Assembly: GCF_019977735.1 (NCBI RefSeq)
Contig: NZ_AP025018.1
Location: 4,902,580-4,966,579 of the forward strand
DNA: 64,000 bases
Direction: 5' to 3'
Origin: Calothrix sp. PCC 7716
GTDB taxonomy: Bacteria > Cyanobacteriota > Cyanobacteriia > Cyanobacteriales > Nostocaceae
Under the pieces are notes generated by a model. It did not search any database. It had not been told where the DNA came from and was given only the letters and a program-made list of their open reading frames with translations. Positions 16,087-24,700 of this stretch are shown in pieces. The first letter of the stretch is position 1. The number at the start of each line of letters is the position of its first letter. Made by a program: the position numbers and the translations under genes.

Positions 16087-18303
16087 ATGTTTAAAAATTC
16101 AAAATCACGACAAGAGGCACTGAAATTCAACCTCTTTGGATTTCGACTCTCATTTCAAAAAATACCGCTGCGCCGCACAGCCCTTTTCGCTCTCGCGCTA
16201 CTTTTTACTACCCATTTCGCCTCCGCTTGCACGGATTCTACAGCAATGATGCCTACAATTACCTATCCTAAAACCAAGCAAGTCAATGTCGTCGAGAAGC
16301 GTTTCGGGCAGACGATTGCCGACCCCTATCGCTGGCTAGAAAACGATGTCCGCAACGACAAGGAAGTTGCTGCCTGGGTCGAAGCGCAGAACAAAGTTAC
16401 CAACGCTTATCTCAATACACTGCCAGGTCGAGATATCTTCAGGGAGCGACTGAAGCAGTTGTACAACTATGAGCGGTTCTCTATTCCGGTCAAAAATGGT
16501 GGACGGTATTTCTACCTCTATAATTCCGGTCTTCAAAACCAACAAGTTCTCTATGTCCGCGACAGTGTAGATAGCGCAGGGCGCGTCCTGATCGATCCCA
16601 ATACCTGGGCTATTGATGGAGCGATCGCACTTGCTGAATGGTCGGCATCTGACGACGGTAAGCGCGTGGCTTATGCGGTGCAGGATGGCGGCACGGACTG
16701 GCGCACGATTCGGGTGCTGGACGTGAACACAGGCAAGGTACTCGACGATGAGATCAAATGGGCGAGGTTCACCACCATCATCTGGACTAAGGACGGGTCT
16801 GGCTTTTTCTACAGCCGTTACCCTGAACCGAAACAGGGAGACGCATCCGTAGCCAACCATGCCGTCTACTTTCATGCGATCAGCACTCCCCAAGCGCAAG
16901 ATCGGCAAATCTATGCAACCCCGGATCAGCCGAATATGCTGCATACTTCTGACATCACCGAAGACGGGCGTTATCTCACGATCGTTTCCACGCCCCTTTC
17001 GCTCGGCAACCAACTGACCGTGGTGGACCTCAAGAGCGCTGATTGGAAGCCTCGCAAACTGGTCGATAATGACGATAATCGATGGTATCTGATCGGCAAT
17101 GTGGGGACGAAGTTCTTCCTCATGACTACTCAGGACGCGCCACGCTACAAAATGGTGACAATGGACATCGCCACCGCAGACCCAGTGATCCGGGATGTGG
17201 TGCCGGAGCAGGATTCGGTTCTGCTCAGTGCGTCGCTGGTCGGTGGACGGTTGCTGATCTCTTACATGACTGACGTGAAGACGTCCGTTCGACGCTACAC
17301 GCTGGATGGCAAGGCTGATGGTGTGGTGAAGCTGCCTGGTATCGGCGCCGCTGGCGGTTTTAGGGGCGACCAGGACGACCCAGAAACCTTCTTCGACTTC
17401 ACCAGCTTCAACACTCCGGGCATGATTTATCGATACGATGTCGCCAGCAACACGGCGCGGGTGTGGGCGCAACCCAAGGTTGCGATCGATCTCAGCCAGA
17501 TTGCGGTCGAACAGCGTTTCTACAAATCGAAGGATGGCACCCGTGTCCCAATGTTTATTGTCCGGCGCAAGGATGTGACCAGTCCAGCGCCGACCCTGCT
17601 CTTTGCCTATGGGGGATTTGGAATTCCCCTACCTCCCACCTTCTTGCCGGGGTATCTGGGGTGGGTCGAACAGGGCGGGGTGTTCGCACTCGCCAATATT
17701 CGCGGTGGCTCCGAATATGGCAAGGCATGGCACGAAGCGGGTCGTCGTCAGAACAAGCAAAACGTCTTTGATGATTTCATCGCAGCGGGCGAGTATCTGA
17801 AGGCGCAGGGAATCACACCACAAGACGGGCTGGCGATTCAGGGCGAATCGAATGGCGGACTCCTGATTGGCGCGGTGGTCAATCAGCGACCGGGTCTGTT
17901 CGCTGCCGCGCTGCCCCAAGTGGGTGTGATGGATATGCTCCGCTTCGACCAGTTCACGAGTGGGAAAACATGGGTAGAAGAATTTGGATCTCCGGCACGG
18001 GAAGCGGATTTCCGTAACCTCTTGAGCTATTCGCCTTATCACAACATTCAATCGGGTAAGGCATATCCCGCGATCCTAGCTACTACTGCCGACACAGACG
18101 ATCGCGTAGTGCCGGGTCACACCTTCAAATATGTCGCAGCACTCCAAGCAGCGGATATCGGCTCCAAGCCACACCTTGTCCGCATTGAGACGCGGGCGGG
18201 ACATGGAGCGGGCAAGCCCACCGACAAAATCATTGAGGAAACAGCAGATATGTGGGCTTTTGCCGCTCACTGGACAGGGCTGAATGTCGGGGATGGAAAA
18301 TGA
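16087..18303 (+). CDS. Prolyl oligopeptidase family (S9A) serine peptidase
   Basis: 738 residues. A basic N-terminus and hydrophobic segment (about 38-52) end in FASAC, suggesting export, possibly as a lipoprotein. The mature start TYPKTKQVNVVEKRFGQTIA is typical of S9A. A beta-propeller spans about 80-470. The C-terminal hydrolase domain holds Ser588 in GESNGG, Asp671/672 in DTDDRVV and His706 in AGHGAG, so the catalytic triad is complete. These enzymes cut after proline in short peptides. HIP1 at 16621-16628 and high GC mark it as part of the island. It was probably followed by another gene whose first codons survive at 18363. Confidence 0.93.
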   Translation: MFKNSKSRQEALKFNLFGFRLSFQKIPLRRTALFALALLFTTHFASACTDSTAMMPTITYPKTKQVNVVEKRFGQTIADPYRWLENDVRNDKEVAAWVEAQNKVTNAYLNTLPGRDIFRERLKQLYNYERFSIPVKNGGRYFYLYNSGLQNQQVLYVRDSVDSAGRVLIDPNTWAIDGAIALAEWSASDDGKRVAYAVQDGGTDWRTIRVLDVNTGKVLDDEIKWARFTTIIWTKDGSGFFYSRYPEPKQGDASVANHAVYFHAISTPQAQDRQIYATPDQPNMLHTSDITEDGRYLTIVSTPLSLGNQLTVVDLKSADWKPRKLVDNDDNRWYLIGNVGTKFFLMTTQDAPRYKMVTMDIATADPVIRDVVPEQDSVLLSASLVGGRLLISYMTDVKTSVRRYTLDGKADGVVKLPGIGAAGGFRGDQDDPETFFDFTSFNTPGMIYRYDVASNTARVWAQPKVAIDLSQIAVEQRFYKSKDGTRVPMFIVRRKDVTSPAPTLLFAYGGFGIPLPPTFLPGYLGWVEQGGVFALANIRGGSEYGKAWHEAGRRQNKQNVFDDFIAAGEYLKAQGITPQDGLAIQGESNGGLLIGAVVNQRPGLFAAALPQVGVMDMLRFDQFTSGKTWVEEFGSPAREADFRNLLSYSPYHNIQSGKAYPAILATTADTDDRVVPGHTFKYVAALQAADIGSKPHLVRIETRAGHGAGKPTDKIIEETADMWAFAAHWTGLNVGDGK

Positions 18304-18362
18304 TCGGAACACGACAACAGAACATCCCGATTAACGGGCATGAAGCAATTCAGGAGACCAAC

Positions 18363-18432
18363 ATGCGGTATGAAAATCGATTTCTTTTAATGTCTTTGGC
18401 CTCCCTGCTATTTCTAAACATCTCAAAGTGTT
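18363..18432 (+). pseudogene. Chimeric gene start at the island's right junction
   Basis: A good ribosome site (AGGAG) and ATG 18363 open a signal-peptide-like start (MRYENRFLLMSLASLLFL) that hits a stop after 22 codons. From about base 18390 the DNA instead matches an ArsR gene in another frame. The island's next gene therefore seems to have been cut after about ten codons and joined to native sequence. Confidence 0.5.
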
Positions 18433-18590
18433 AGAGCGTGCTGGACTAGTTGCACAAAGTCGAGAAGCTCAATGGCGCCCATGTCGTTTAGAAATAGAAC
18501 CGCTCAAAGATGCGGCGAATTGGATTGAGCAATACCGCCAATTTTGGGAAGAGAACCTTGATTGTTTGGATGATTATCTTAGGGACTTCC
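18398..18590 (+). pseudogene. ArsR-family regulator, C-terminal fragment
   Basis: Reading from GGC 18398 gives GLPAISKHLKVLERAGLV, then SREAQWRPCRL and WIEQYRQFWEENLDCLDDYL. This is the recognition helix, wing and C-terminal helix of SmtB/ArsR-like regulators of the type that ends near DRLDxYL. The N-terminal half is missing at the island junction, and the end runs into the AGGGACTTCC repeat at 18591. GGCGCC at 18474 suggests native DNA. It is not expected to be functional. Confidence 0.75.
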
Positions 18591-18697
18591 AAAAAATAAA
18601 TTCTTCATGTTGTGGAGCGGGCATCCTTGCCCGCCTACGTTTAGAGCAGGCAAGGATGCCTGCTCCACAAAAAAATTTTGGAGATTTTTTTATATGC
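18591..18697 (+). repeat. AGGGACTTCC-type element, copy 2, with internal hairpin
   Basis: Starts AGGGACTTCCAAAAAATAAA. It contains 21-base inverted arms (18611-18631 and 18649-18669, one mismatch, beginning TGTGGAGC) and continues with TTTTGGAGATTTTTTTATATG, matching the copy at 60233-60278. The expected right end TGGAAGTCCCT is missing. It sits between the ArsR fragment and the broken oxidase gene, so it marks a rearrangement joint. Confidence 0.65.
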
Positions 18698-18756
18698 TCT
18701 AAATCTTGGACAATTTGATGAGCGTCTCTTATAGCATTTGACCGTTGTAAACTCTA

Positions 18757-19048
18757 GTAGTGATGGAAATGTCCAGCCAAATAACATTACAGTTCCGTGC
18801 ATGGTGAATAAACCATTGTACACGGTGCGGTCAACAAGGTCAGATTGTGGAGTGAGTAATTCACCCCTCATAATCATTGCGAAGATGCCGCCAACGAGTA
18901 GAAAGATGAATGAGGTAACAAGATATTGAATGCCTATTACCTTGTGGTCGTGGCTGAAGCTAAAGTAAGTTTTCCAGGTTGTGGGAGGAAGATGGTGATG
19001 TTTTTCAATCACAACGCTGGAACTTTTCTCAACGTTGATGTTTGTCAT
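18757..19048 (-). pseudogene. Truncated terminal-oxidase subunit I (ctaD-type), N-terminal part only
   Basis: About 97 recognisable residues: MTNINVEKSSSVV, the first helix (IGIQYLVTSFIFLLVGGIFA) and TMHGTVMLFGWTFPS, as in heme-copper oxidase subunit I. After that the frame reads non-homologous sequence and enters the repeat at 18697. A full protein has about 550 residues with six His ligands to heme and CuB, nearly all lost. The operon therefore lacks a working subunit I here, and subunit III is also absent from this position. The cut lies near 18757. Confidence 0.85.
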
Positions 19049-19067
19049 AAGTTAGTTAGGTATTTGT

Positions 19068-19106
19068 TCGTCGTAAAGACTCGTCGTAAGAACTCGTTGT
19101 AAGGAC
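19068..19106. repeat. Three 13-bp tandem units between ctaD and ctaC remnants
   Basis: TCGTCGTAAAGAC, TCGTCGTAAGAAC and TCGTTGTAAGGAC follow each other without gaps. They lead into a short palindrome AAGGACTTTAGTCCTT (about 19101-19116). Such short tandem repeats are common between cyanobacterial genes. Confidence 0.6.
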
Positions 19107-19123
19107 TTTAGTCCTTATCTCAA

Positions 19124-20092
19124 TCACGAGCCTGTGTAATTAACAACGGGAGGCGCCGCAGGTTCAACACTTTGCCAACCAGTCTTAAAAGGACTATCCT
19201 TTGTCAGTGCATACTCAGTTGCAGCTTGGTTAATAGCAGGCGCCGGTTTTTGGTTTGCAGCTTGTTTTAACCAGTTTTTGTAATCTTCAAGGGAATCAAC
19301 TACTACATTTGCTTCCATTGTGGCGAAATAAGTACCGCTAAATTGTGAGTCCATTAAACGGTAAGTACCTTCGCGTGTTGGAGTAAATTCAAAGTCGATT
19401 TTGTTTTTGGGGATGATATCCTGTTTGACTCGGAAAGCTGGAACGAAAAAGCCGTGGAGAACATCAAGAGATTCTAAGGCGAGATGAACTCGTTCGTTTA
19501 CAGGTATATGTAGTTCTGTACTAGAAACATTTTTGTAGGGATAGCGAAACTCCCAAGACCATTGTCTAGCGATGACGTTGATAGGTTGGGTTGTATCAAT
19601 ATTTATATCTGGTGCTGGTGCTGGTGCTGGTTCAGAAGTTTCAGATTGTTTGTTTTTGTTCCAAAGTCCATCCCAAGGCGCCGCTTGTGCTGACTCCATA
19701 CCCATTGGCATATGAAGATGATGTTCCATTGGGCCGCGAATAGACATTTGGTCATAAATTTGGTAACTGTAACCAGCAATCCAAATTACCAATACAATAG
19801 GAATTGCTGTCCAAACTACTTCGAGAGTGATATTACCTTCAATTGGTGGACCATCGCTAGTATCATGTTCTGCCACGCGATGAAAAGTAACAGCATATAG
19901 TAATGCGGCAGTTACAGCAAAGAAAATAAATGAAGCGAGTACTACGAGAAAACTAAATAAATCGTCAATGAGTTGCGCTTCGACTGTAGCTTGAACAGGG
20001 AACCAAGAATAAGCTTGCTGTCCCATCCAAAGACTTGCCGCAGTCACTACAACTGTACCAACGGTCAGTGCTGAAAGGTTCCGGATGTTCAT
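19124..20092 (-). CDS. CuA-less terminal oxidase subunit II (ARTO type)
   Basis: 322 residues: an N-terminal hydrophobic segment, two membrane helices (about 45-70 and 90-110) and a periplasmic cupredoxin domain. The histidine of the family is kept (DVLHGFFVPAFRVK), but the place of the CuA motif CxExCGxxHxxM reads MDSQFSGTYFATM with no cysteine. Loss of CuA is the mark of cyanobacterial alternative respiratory terminal oxidases, thought to take electrons from quinol. A Pro/Ala-rich insert (EPAPAPAPD) follows the second helix. The gene is intact, but its partner subunit I at 18757-19048 is cut, so the product is probably orphaned. Confidence 0.9.
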   Translation of the reverse strand: MNIRNLSALTVGTVVVTAASLWMGQQAYSWFPVQATVEAQLIDDLFSFLVVLASFIFFAVTAALLYAVTFHRVAEHDTSDGPPIEGNITLEVVWTAIPIVLVIWIAGYSYQIYDQMSIRGPMEHHLHMPMGMESAQAAPWDGLWNKNKQSETSEPAPAPAPDINIDTTQPINVIARQWSWEFRYPYKNVSSTELHIPVNERVHLALESLDVLHGFFVPAFRVKQDIIPKNKIDFEFTPTREGTYRLMDSQFSGTYFATMEANVVVDSLEDYKNWLKQAANQKPAPAINQAATEYALTKDSPFKTGWQSVEPAAPPVVNYTGS

Positions 20093-20116
20093 GGTTAATG
20101 GGCAATCGTCTATCTA

Positions 20117-20725
20117 TTACTTCAACAACAATTTATGAATATTTCCACCCGAACGTAATATCGAGTCAGCGGTATTATGCACACCAAATTCTGCGGCAAG
20201 CTGGGCGCCTAATGTACCATGTAGATACAAGACAAACATAATTGCCATACCAGCTAATAAGTAACTCCACTGAACTTGACGGTCTTCGTCTTTACGCCAG
20301 TTAAAGCGCTGTAAACCTCTCCATATGGTCATGCCAACCATAATAGCGAGTAACAAAACACCACCAACTCCATGCCACAGCATAGTTTCCATAGCGTGGA
20401 GTCCCCAAGCGCTGGTTACATCCATATTTGGTTCTGCGAGCATCATTTCGTAGAAACCTGCTGCAACAGTAAAGAATGTAATGATGGCTGAACCGAGCAT
20501 GTTATACCAGCCAACATCGAAGAAGTTAGACTGCTTTGCTGGTAGTGCTAAAAATTTGAATACAGGCTGTTGATATGGAAAGAGTACACCAACAAAATCA
20601 AACGTAATGCCAATAATAAACAACCCTAGCGTTAAGTGTACCAAGTTTGGGTGAATTGGAATAATATATGGCAAACCATTGGCGCCGAGATGCGCGCGTA
20701 ATTGTTCAATGAGTCCTGTTTCCAT
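20117..20725 (-). CDS. DUF2231 membrane protein, second of pair
   Basis: 202 residues with about five membrane helices. The family-typical IPIHPNLVHLTLGLFIIG (about 22-39) and later His-containing helices (HAMETMLWHGVGGVLLLA) could bind heme. It starts within the stop of the preceding gene (TAATG), so the two are translationally coupled, and it ends 24 bases before subunit II. Similar pairs head oxidase operons in heterocystous cyanobacteria (for example around alr2729-2730 of Anabaena 7120, from memory). Exact role unknown. Confidence 0.85.
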   Translation of the reverse strand: METGLIEQLRAHLGANGLPYIIPIHPNLVHLTLGLFIIGITFDFVGVLFPYQQPVFKFLALPAKQSNFFDVGWYNMLGSAIITFFTVAAGFYEMMLAEPNMDVTSAWGLHAMETMLWHGVGGVLLLAIMVGMTIWRGLQRFNWRKDEDRQVQWSYLLAGMAIMFVLYLHGTLGAQLAAEFGVHNTADSILRSGGNIHKLLLK

Positions 20726-21222
20726 TACAGTAATCCTTCTTTGAGTGCTTCAACAACAGGGACAGTATGCAAGCCATATATCCAAACGAGTTCATCACCG
20801 AGGAAAACTTGCACAAATATCAAACCAGTTAATACGATTCCTAGACCTAAGTAAGGAACAGGCAATTTATCAGGAGTTTTTAGACGAATTACATATCGCC
20901 AACCTGTAATTGCAGCAATAATTCCAGACAACGACCAACCAATTAGCGTATGTGTACTCAACACAGGTTGTGCCATATCATATGGATGTGCTAAACCCGC
21001 TTCAAACTGACCAAAAATGATAGCCACGAACACAGCAACAGTGGCAAGACACATATTCCACCAACTCACCTCGAACAAACGCGCGTTCTTAGTAAAGTAG
21101 CCAATGATATCGCATACGAAGGCAAACAGCACCATTGCAATCACAAAGTGAACAATGATGGGGTGAATAGTGTCGGGATATGGTAGACCGTGGTCATTCA
21201 ACTTTTGCAGAAGCTCAAACAT
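20725..21222 (-). CDS. DUF2231 membrane protein, first of pair
   Basis: 165 residues with four to five membrane helices. It has the DUF2231 signature TIHPIIVHFVIAMVLFAFV near residues 19-37 and a conserved His in LSTHTLIGW. First gene of the leftward operon DUF2231 - DUF2231 - subunit II - broken subunit I. It presumably belongs to the membrane part of the alternative oxidase system; heme binding is a guess from the conserved histidines. Confidence 0.85.
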   Translation of the reverse strand: MFELLQKLNDHGLPYPDTIHPIIVHFVIAMVLFAFVCDIIGYFTKNARLFEVSWWNMCLATVAVFVAIIFGQFEAGLAHPYDMAQPVLSTHTLIGWSLSGIIAAITGWRYVIRLKTPDKLPVPYLGLGIVLTGLIFVQVFLGDELVWIYGLHTVPVVEALKEGLL

Positions 21223-21753
21223 AGTATTCTCCTAGGCGCCTCTCCTGAAGGAAATAAATCTTTACAGTTACTCCAATTGTTAAGGAATTGAAAAATTAAA
21301 AAAGTTCAAATTGCGACTTTTACAATTGATTTTTAATGTTCAGGGTGAGATTGTTTGCTTGGCATATTTGTAAGCACAAAGATAACCCCCCCTTATCAAG
21401 GGGGTTGGAGGGATTCTATATGTAAATGACATTCCAAGCTTATTGATTTAATTATAGCTTTATATTTTCTTAAACAAGTTAAATAAAATAAAAATATATG
21501 TGTTACTAATAACAACTTTAATTTTATAAATGTTACTAGCAAACATAGATTTCCGAAGCCTATCAAAAATCAATAGAGAAATATTTAAGAAATAATCAGT
21601 AATTGTACTAGCTTGATTTAGCCATATTTCGGATACAAACAAATTATACACATCAACGATTTATTGATGAAGCCGGATTTTCGTCGCAAAACCCGGACGT
21701 ATTTGCTTGCTTTTTTATAAACCCGTTTTTTATTCCTACATTATTTAACATCC
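21223..21753. other. 531-base gap, oxidase promoter side and a small hairpin
   Basis: Contains the promoter of the leftward oxidase operon and the 5' side of the giant protein gene. The only clear structure is an inverted repeat (21384-21394 with 21398-21406: C-rich arm, ATC loop, AAGGGGGTT), a sequence type often repeated in Nostoc-like genomes. No NtcA-type GTA-N8-TAC site was found by eye. Confidence 0.5.
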
Positions 21754-24700
21754 ATGAACACAACAGGCTTGCCACCACAAGATAAAAACTTAAACGCAGG
21801 TGTCAATTTACAAACCTCACTGGCGCCAACTCCATTAGAAGCACCGCAATACACAGCTAGTTCATCATCACTGGCATTTATAGATATAGGTGTAAGCCAG
21901 ATTAATAGTTTAATTGCTGGTATGGCGCCCGGTACTGAGGTACATATATTAAAATCGGGCGAAGATGCAATAACTCAAATTACAGAGACTCTTTTAAATC
22001 GTCAGGGTATTTCCAACCTGCACATTATTTCACACGGCAGTACAGGAAGCTTAGATTTTGCAGCAAATTCACTCAATGCATATAACATCCGTAGTTACAC
22101 AGATAAATTAGAATCTTGGGGTAATGCGTTAACAGAAAACGCCGATATTTTGTTATATGGGTGTAATGTTGCAGAAAATGCACTTGGTAAAGCATTTGTT
22201 GAGATAATGCGACAAGTGACAGGCGCCGATGTAGCTGCATCTGATAACTTAACTGGAAGTGCTAGCAAAGGTGGTAACTGGATATTAGAGTACAAAGCAG
22301 GCAGCATTGAAACATCTGAGGTAATTACTCAAAAAGGCACCGCGCATTATGAAGATACTTTAATGACCCCATTTTTAGTTGCAAACCTAAATCCTCGGAC
22401 GGCAACAAGCACGGGACCAATGTCAAACGCAGGTTCTAATCCAGCAAATTTAACAAATATCAATAATATACTTTTCTTTACTGCTGATGATGGAATTGGT
22501 GGTACAGAATTATGGCGAGTTGACCCTGGTAGTACTAATCCAATGTTAGTTAGAGATTTAAATACTAATCCTGGTTTGGGTTCAAATCCATCTAATTTAA
22601 CTAATGTAAATAATATACTTTTCTTTACTGCTGATGATGGGATGGGTGGCGCCGCACTATGGCGATTAGACCCATTGTCTGGTGGTATGCCAAGCCGACT
22701 TCAAATCGGCACTACTACAACTCTTGTAGGTTATAATCCATCTAATTTAATCAATATTAACGGCACATTATACTTTACTGCGGATGATGGAAACGGTACT
22801 GAATTATGGCGAATCAGTACATCTACAACAACAGCTCCTGTAAAATTTGATATTAATACTCGTCCTGGAGTTGGTTCTAATCCATCAAACTTAGTTAATG
22901 TCAACAACGTACTTTATTTCACTGCTGATGATGGAATCGCAGGAACAGAGTTATGGCGATTAGATACATTAAATAATCCTAACCCAACGCGCGTTACAGA
23001 AGTCCGTATAGGAGAAGCTAGTTCAAACCCAGCTAATTTAACCAACATCAGTGGTATACTTTACTTCACTGCTGATAATGGTAACAGTGGCACAGAACTT
23101 TGGAGACTTGATTCAACAGGCAACCCTGTCTTATTAGATATTAATACTCGTGCTGGTGCTGGTTCCAACTCAGCAAATTTAACCAACGTCAACGGTATAC
23201 TTTATTTCACTGCTGATGATGGATATGGTGTTAGTGATTTAATGCAAATTGATGCGAGTGGTAAAGCTATTGTTGTTCAACCTGTAAATACTACTAGTTT
23301 TCCAGATAACCCAGCAAATTTAACCAACGTTAACGGTACGCTGTATTTTACTGCTACTACAAACAATGCTGGTACTGAATTATGGCGCCTTGATTCATCA
23401 GGGAGGTCTGTTCAAGTACAAGATATTGCTAGTGGTAATGCTGGTTCTAATCCATCGAATTTAATCAATATTAACGGTACACTTTACTTTAGTACTAATG
23501 ATGGAAGAATATGGTTTGTTCCCCCACCAAGCCCAACCTCCCCTAATTCTGTTTCTTCTCCTGTTGCCATTAATACACCAATACCCAACCGCCCAGTTTT
23601 TAATTCTAGTCCGCTAAATTTCACCAGCGCTGGCGGAAATCTTTACTTTACATACGATGAGGGAAATATTGGCACTGAACTATGGCGCATAGCATTAAAT
23701 GCAAATGGCACTCCGATTAGCACAAGTTCGAGCATATCGCTAGTTCGAGATATTCGTACGACTGGTAATGTCAGTTCTAACCCATCGAATATAACTAATG
23801 TTAACGGTACAATTTATTTTACTGCTGATGATGGTATTCGTGGTACGAAATTATGGCAACTCGACGCAAATGGAAACGCTGTACCCGTTATAGAAAATAG
23901 TTCCACTGGTCCTGGTACTAGTAATACCATTTTCAATCCGTCAAATTTGACGAACGTAAGTGGGACACTTTACTTTACCGCTAACGAAGGAATGAGCGGT
24001 AATGAGTTATGGCGCCTTGAACCAGGTGGTAGTCCAGTTCGAGTTGCAGATATTCGTCCTGGTCAAGGAGGCTCTAACCCATCAAACCTGACAAATCTTA
24101 ACGGTATGCTTTTCTTCACAGCGAATGATGGCATGTATGGTTCAGACTTGTGGGTTATTGATAAACCAAATGGTACCCCAGTAAGGGTTTCTTTAGGCTC
24201 AAGCCAGGGTGTACCCAATACTTCTAACTTAATCACTGTTGGTAATTCACTTTTCTTTACTGCTAATGATGGAATGAATGGTACGGAATTATGGAGATTG
24301 ACTCCTGGTTCTGGTACAACTGTTGGTAGCCCTATCTTAATAAATATTCGCAATCGTGATGCAGGCAGTTCTAATCCTTCAAATTTAACAGATGTTAACG
24401 GTATACTTTTCTTCACATCTGATGATGGTAACGGTGGAAGAGAATTGTGGTGGATAAATTCAGGTAGTAATATTCCAAATGCAGTTAATATTCGTCTTGG
24501 CGCCGCTGGTTCTAACCCATCAAATTTAACTAACATTAACGGTAGACTTTACTTTAGTGCCGATGATGGCATAAACGGAACAGAAATATGGTTTGTTGAC
24601 ACAGTTTCAGGAAACCCTGGAACCCCCACGCGCGTAGAAGTCCGCCCTGGCGCCGCTAGTTCTAACCCAGGTAATTTCACTAATGTAAACGGTACACTTT

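Noticed and set aside
16336-17472. 378-codon frame opposite the prolyl oligopeptidase gene
   Set aside because: It is a mirror frame of a GC-rich gene whose sense protein has a full catalytic triad; the antisense product shows no domain.
18641-18756. Extension of the subunit I frame as real coding sequence
   Set aside because: After FPS the residues no longer resemble an oxidase, and the DNA belongs to the repeat element and unrelated sequence.
21384-21406. C-rich/G-rich hairpin as a CRISPR-like repeat
   Set aside because: Single copy without spacers; it is a common dispersed hairpin, and no CRISPR array exists in the window.
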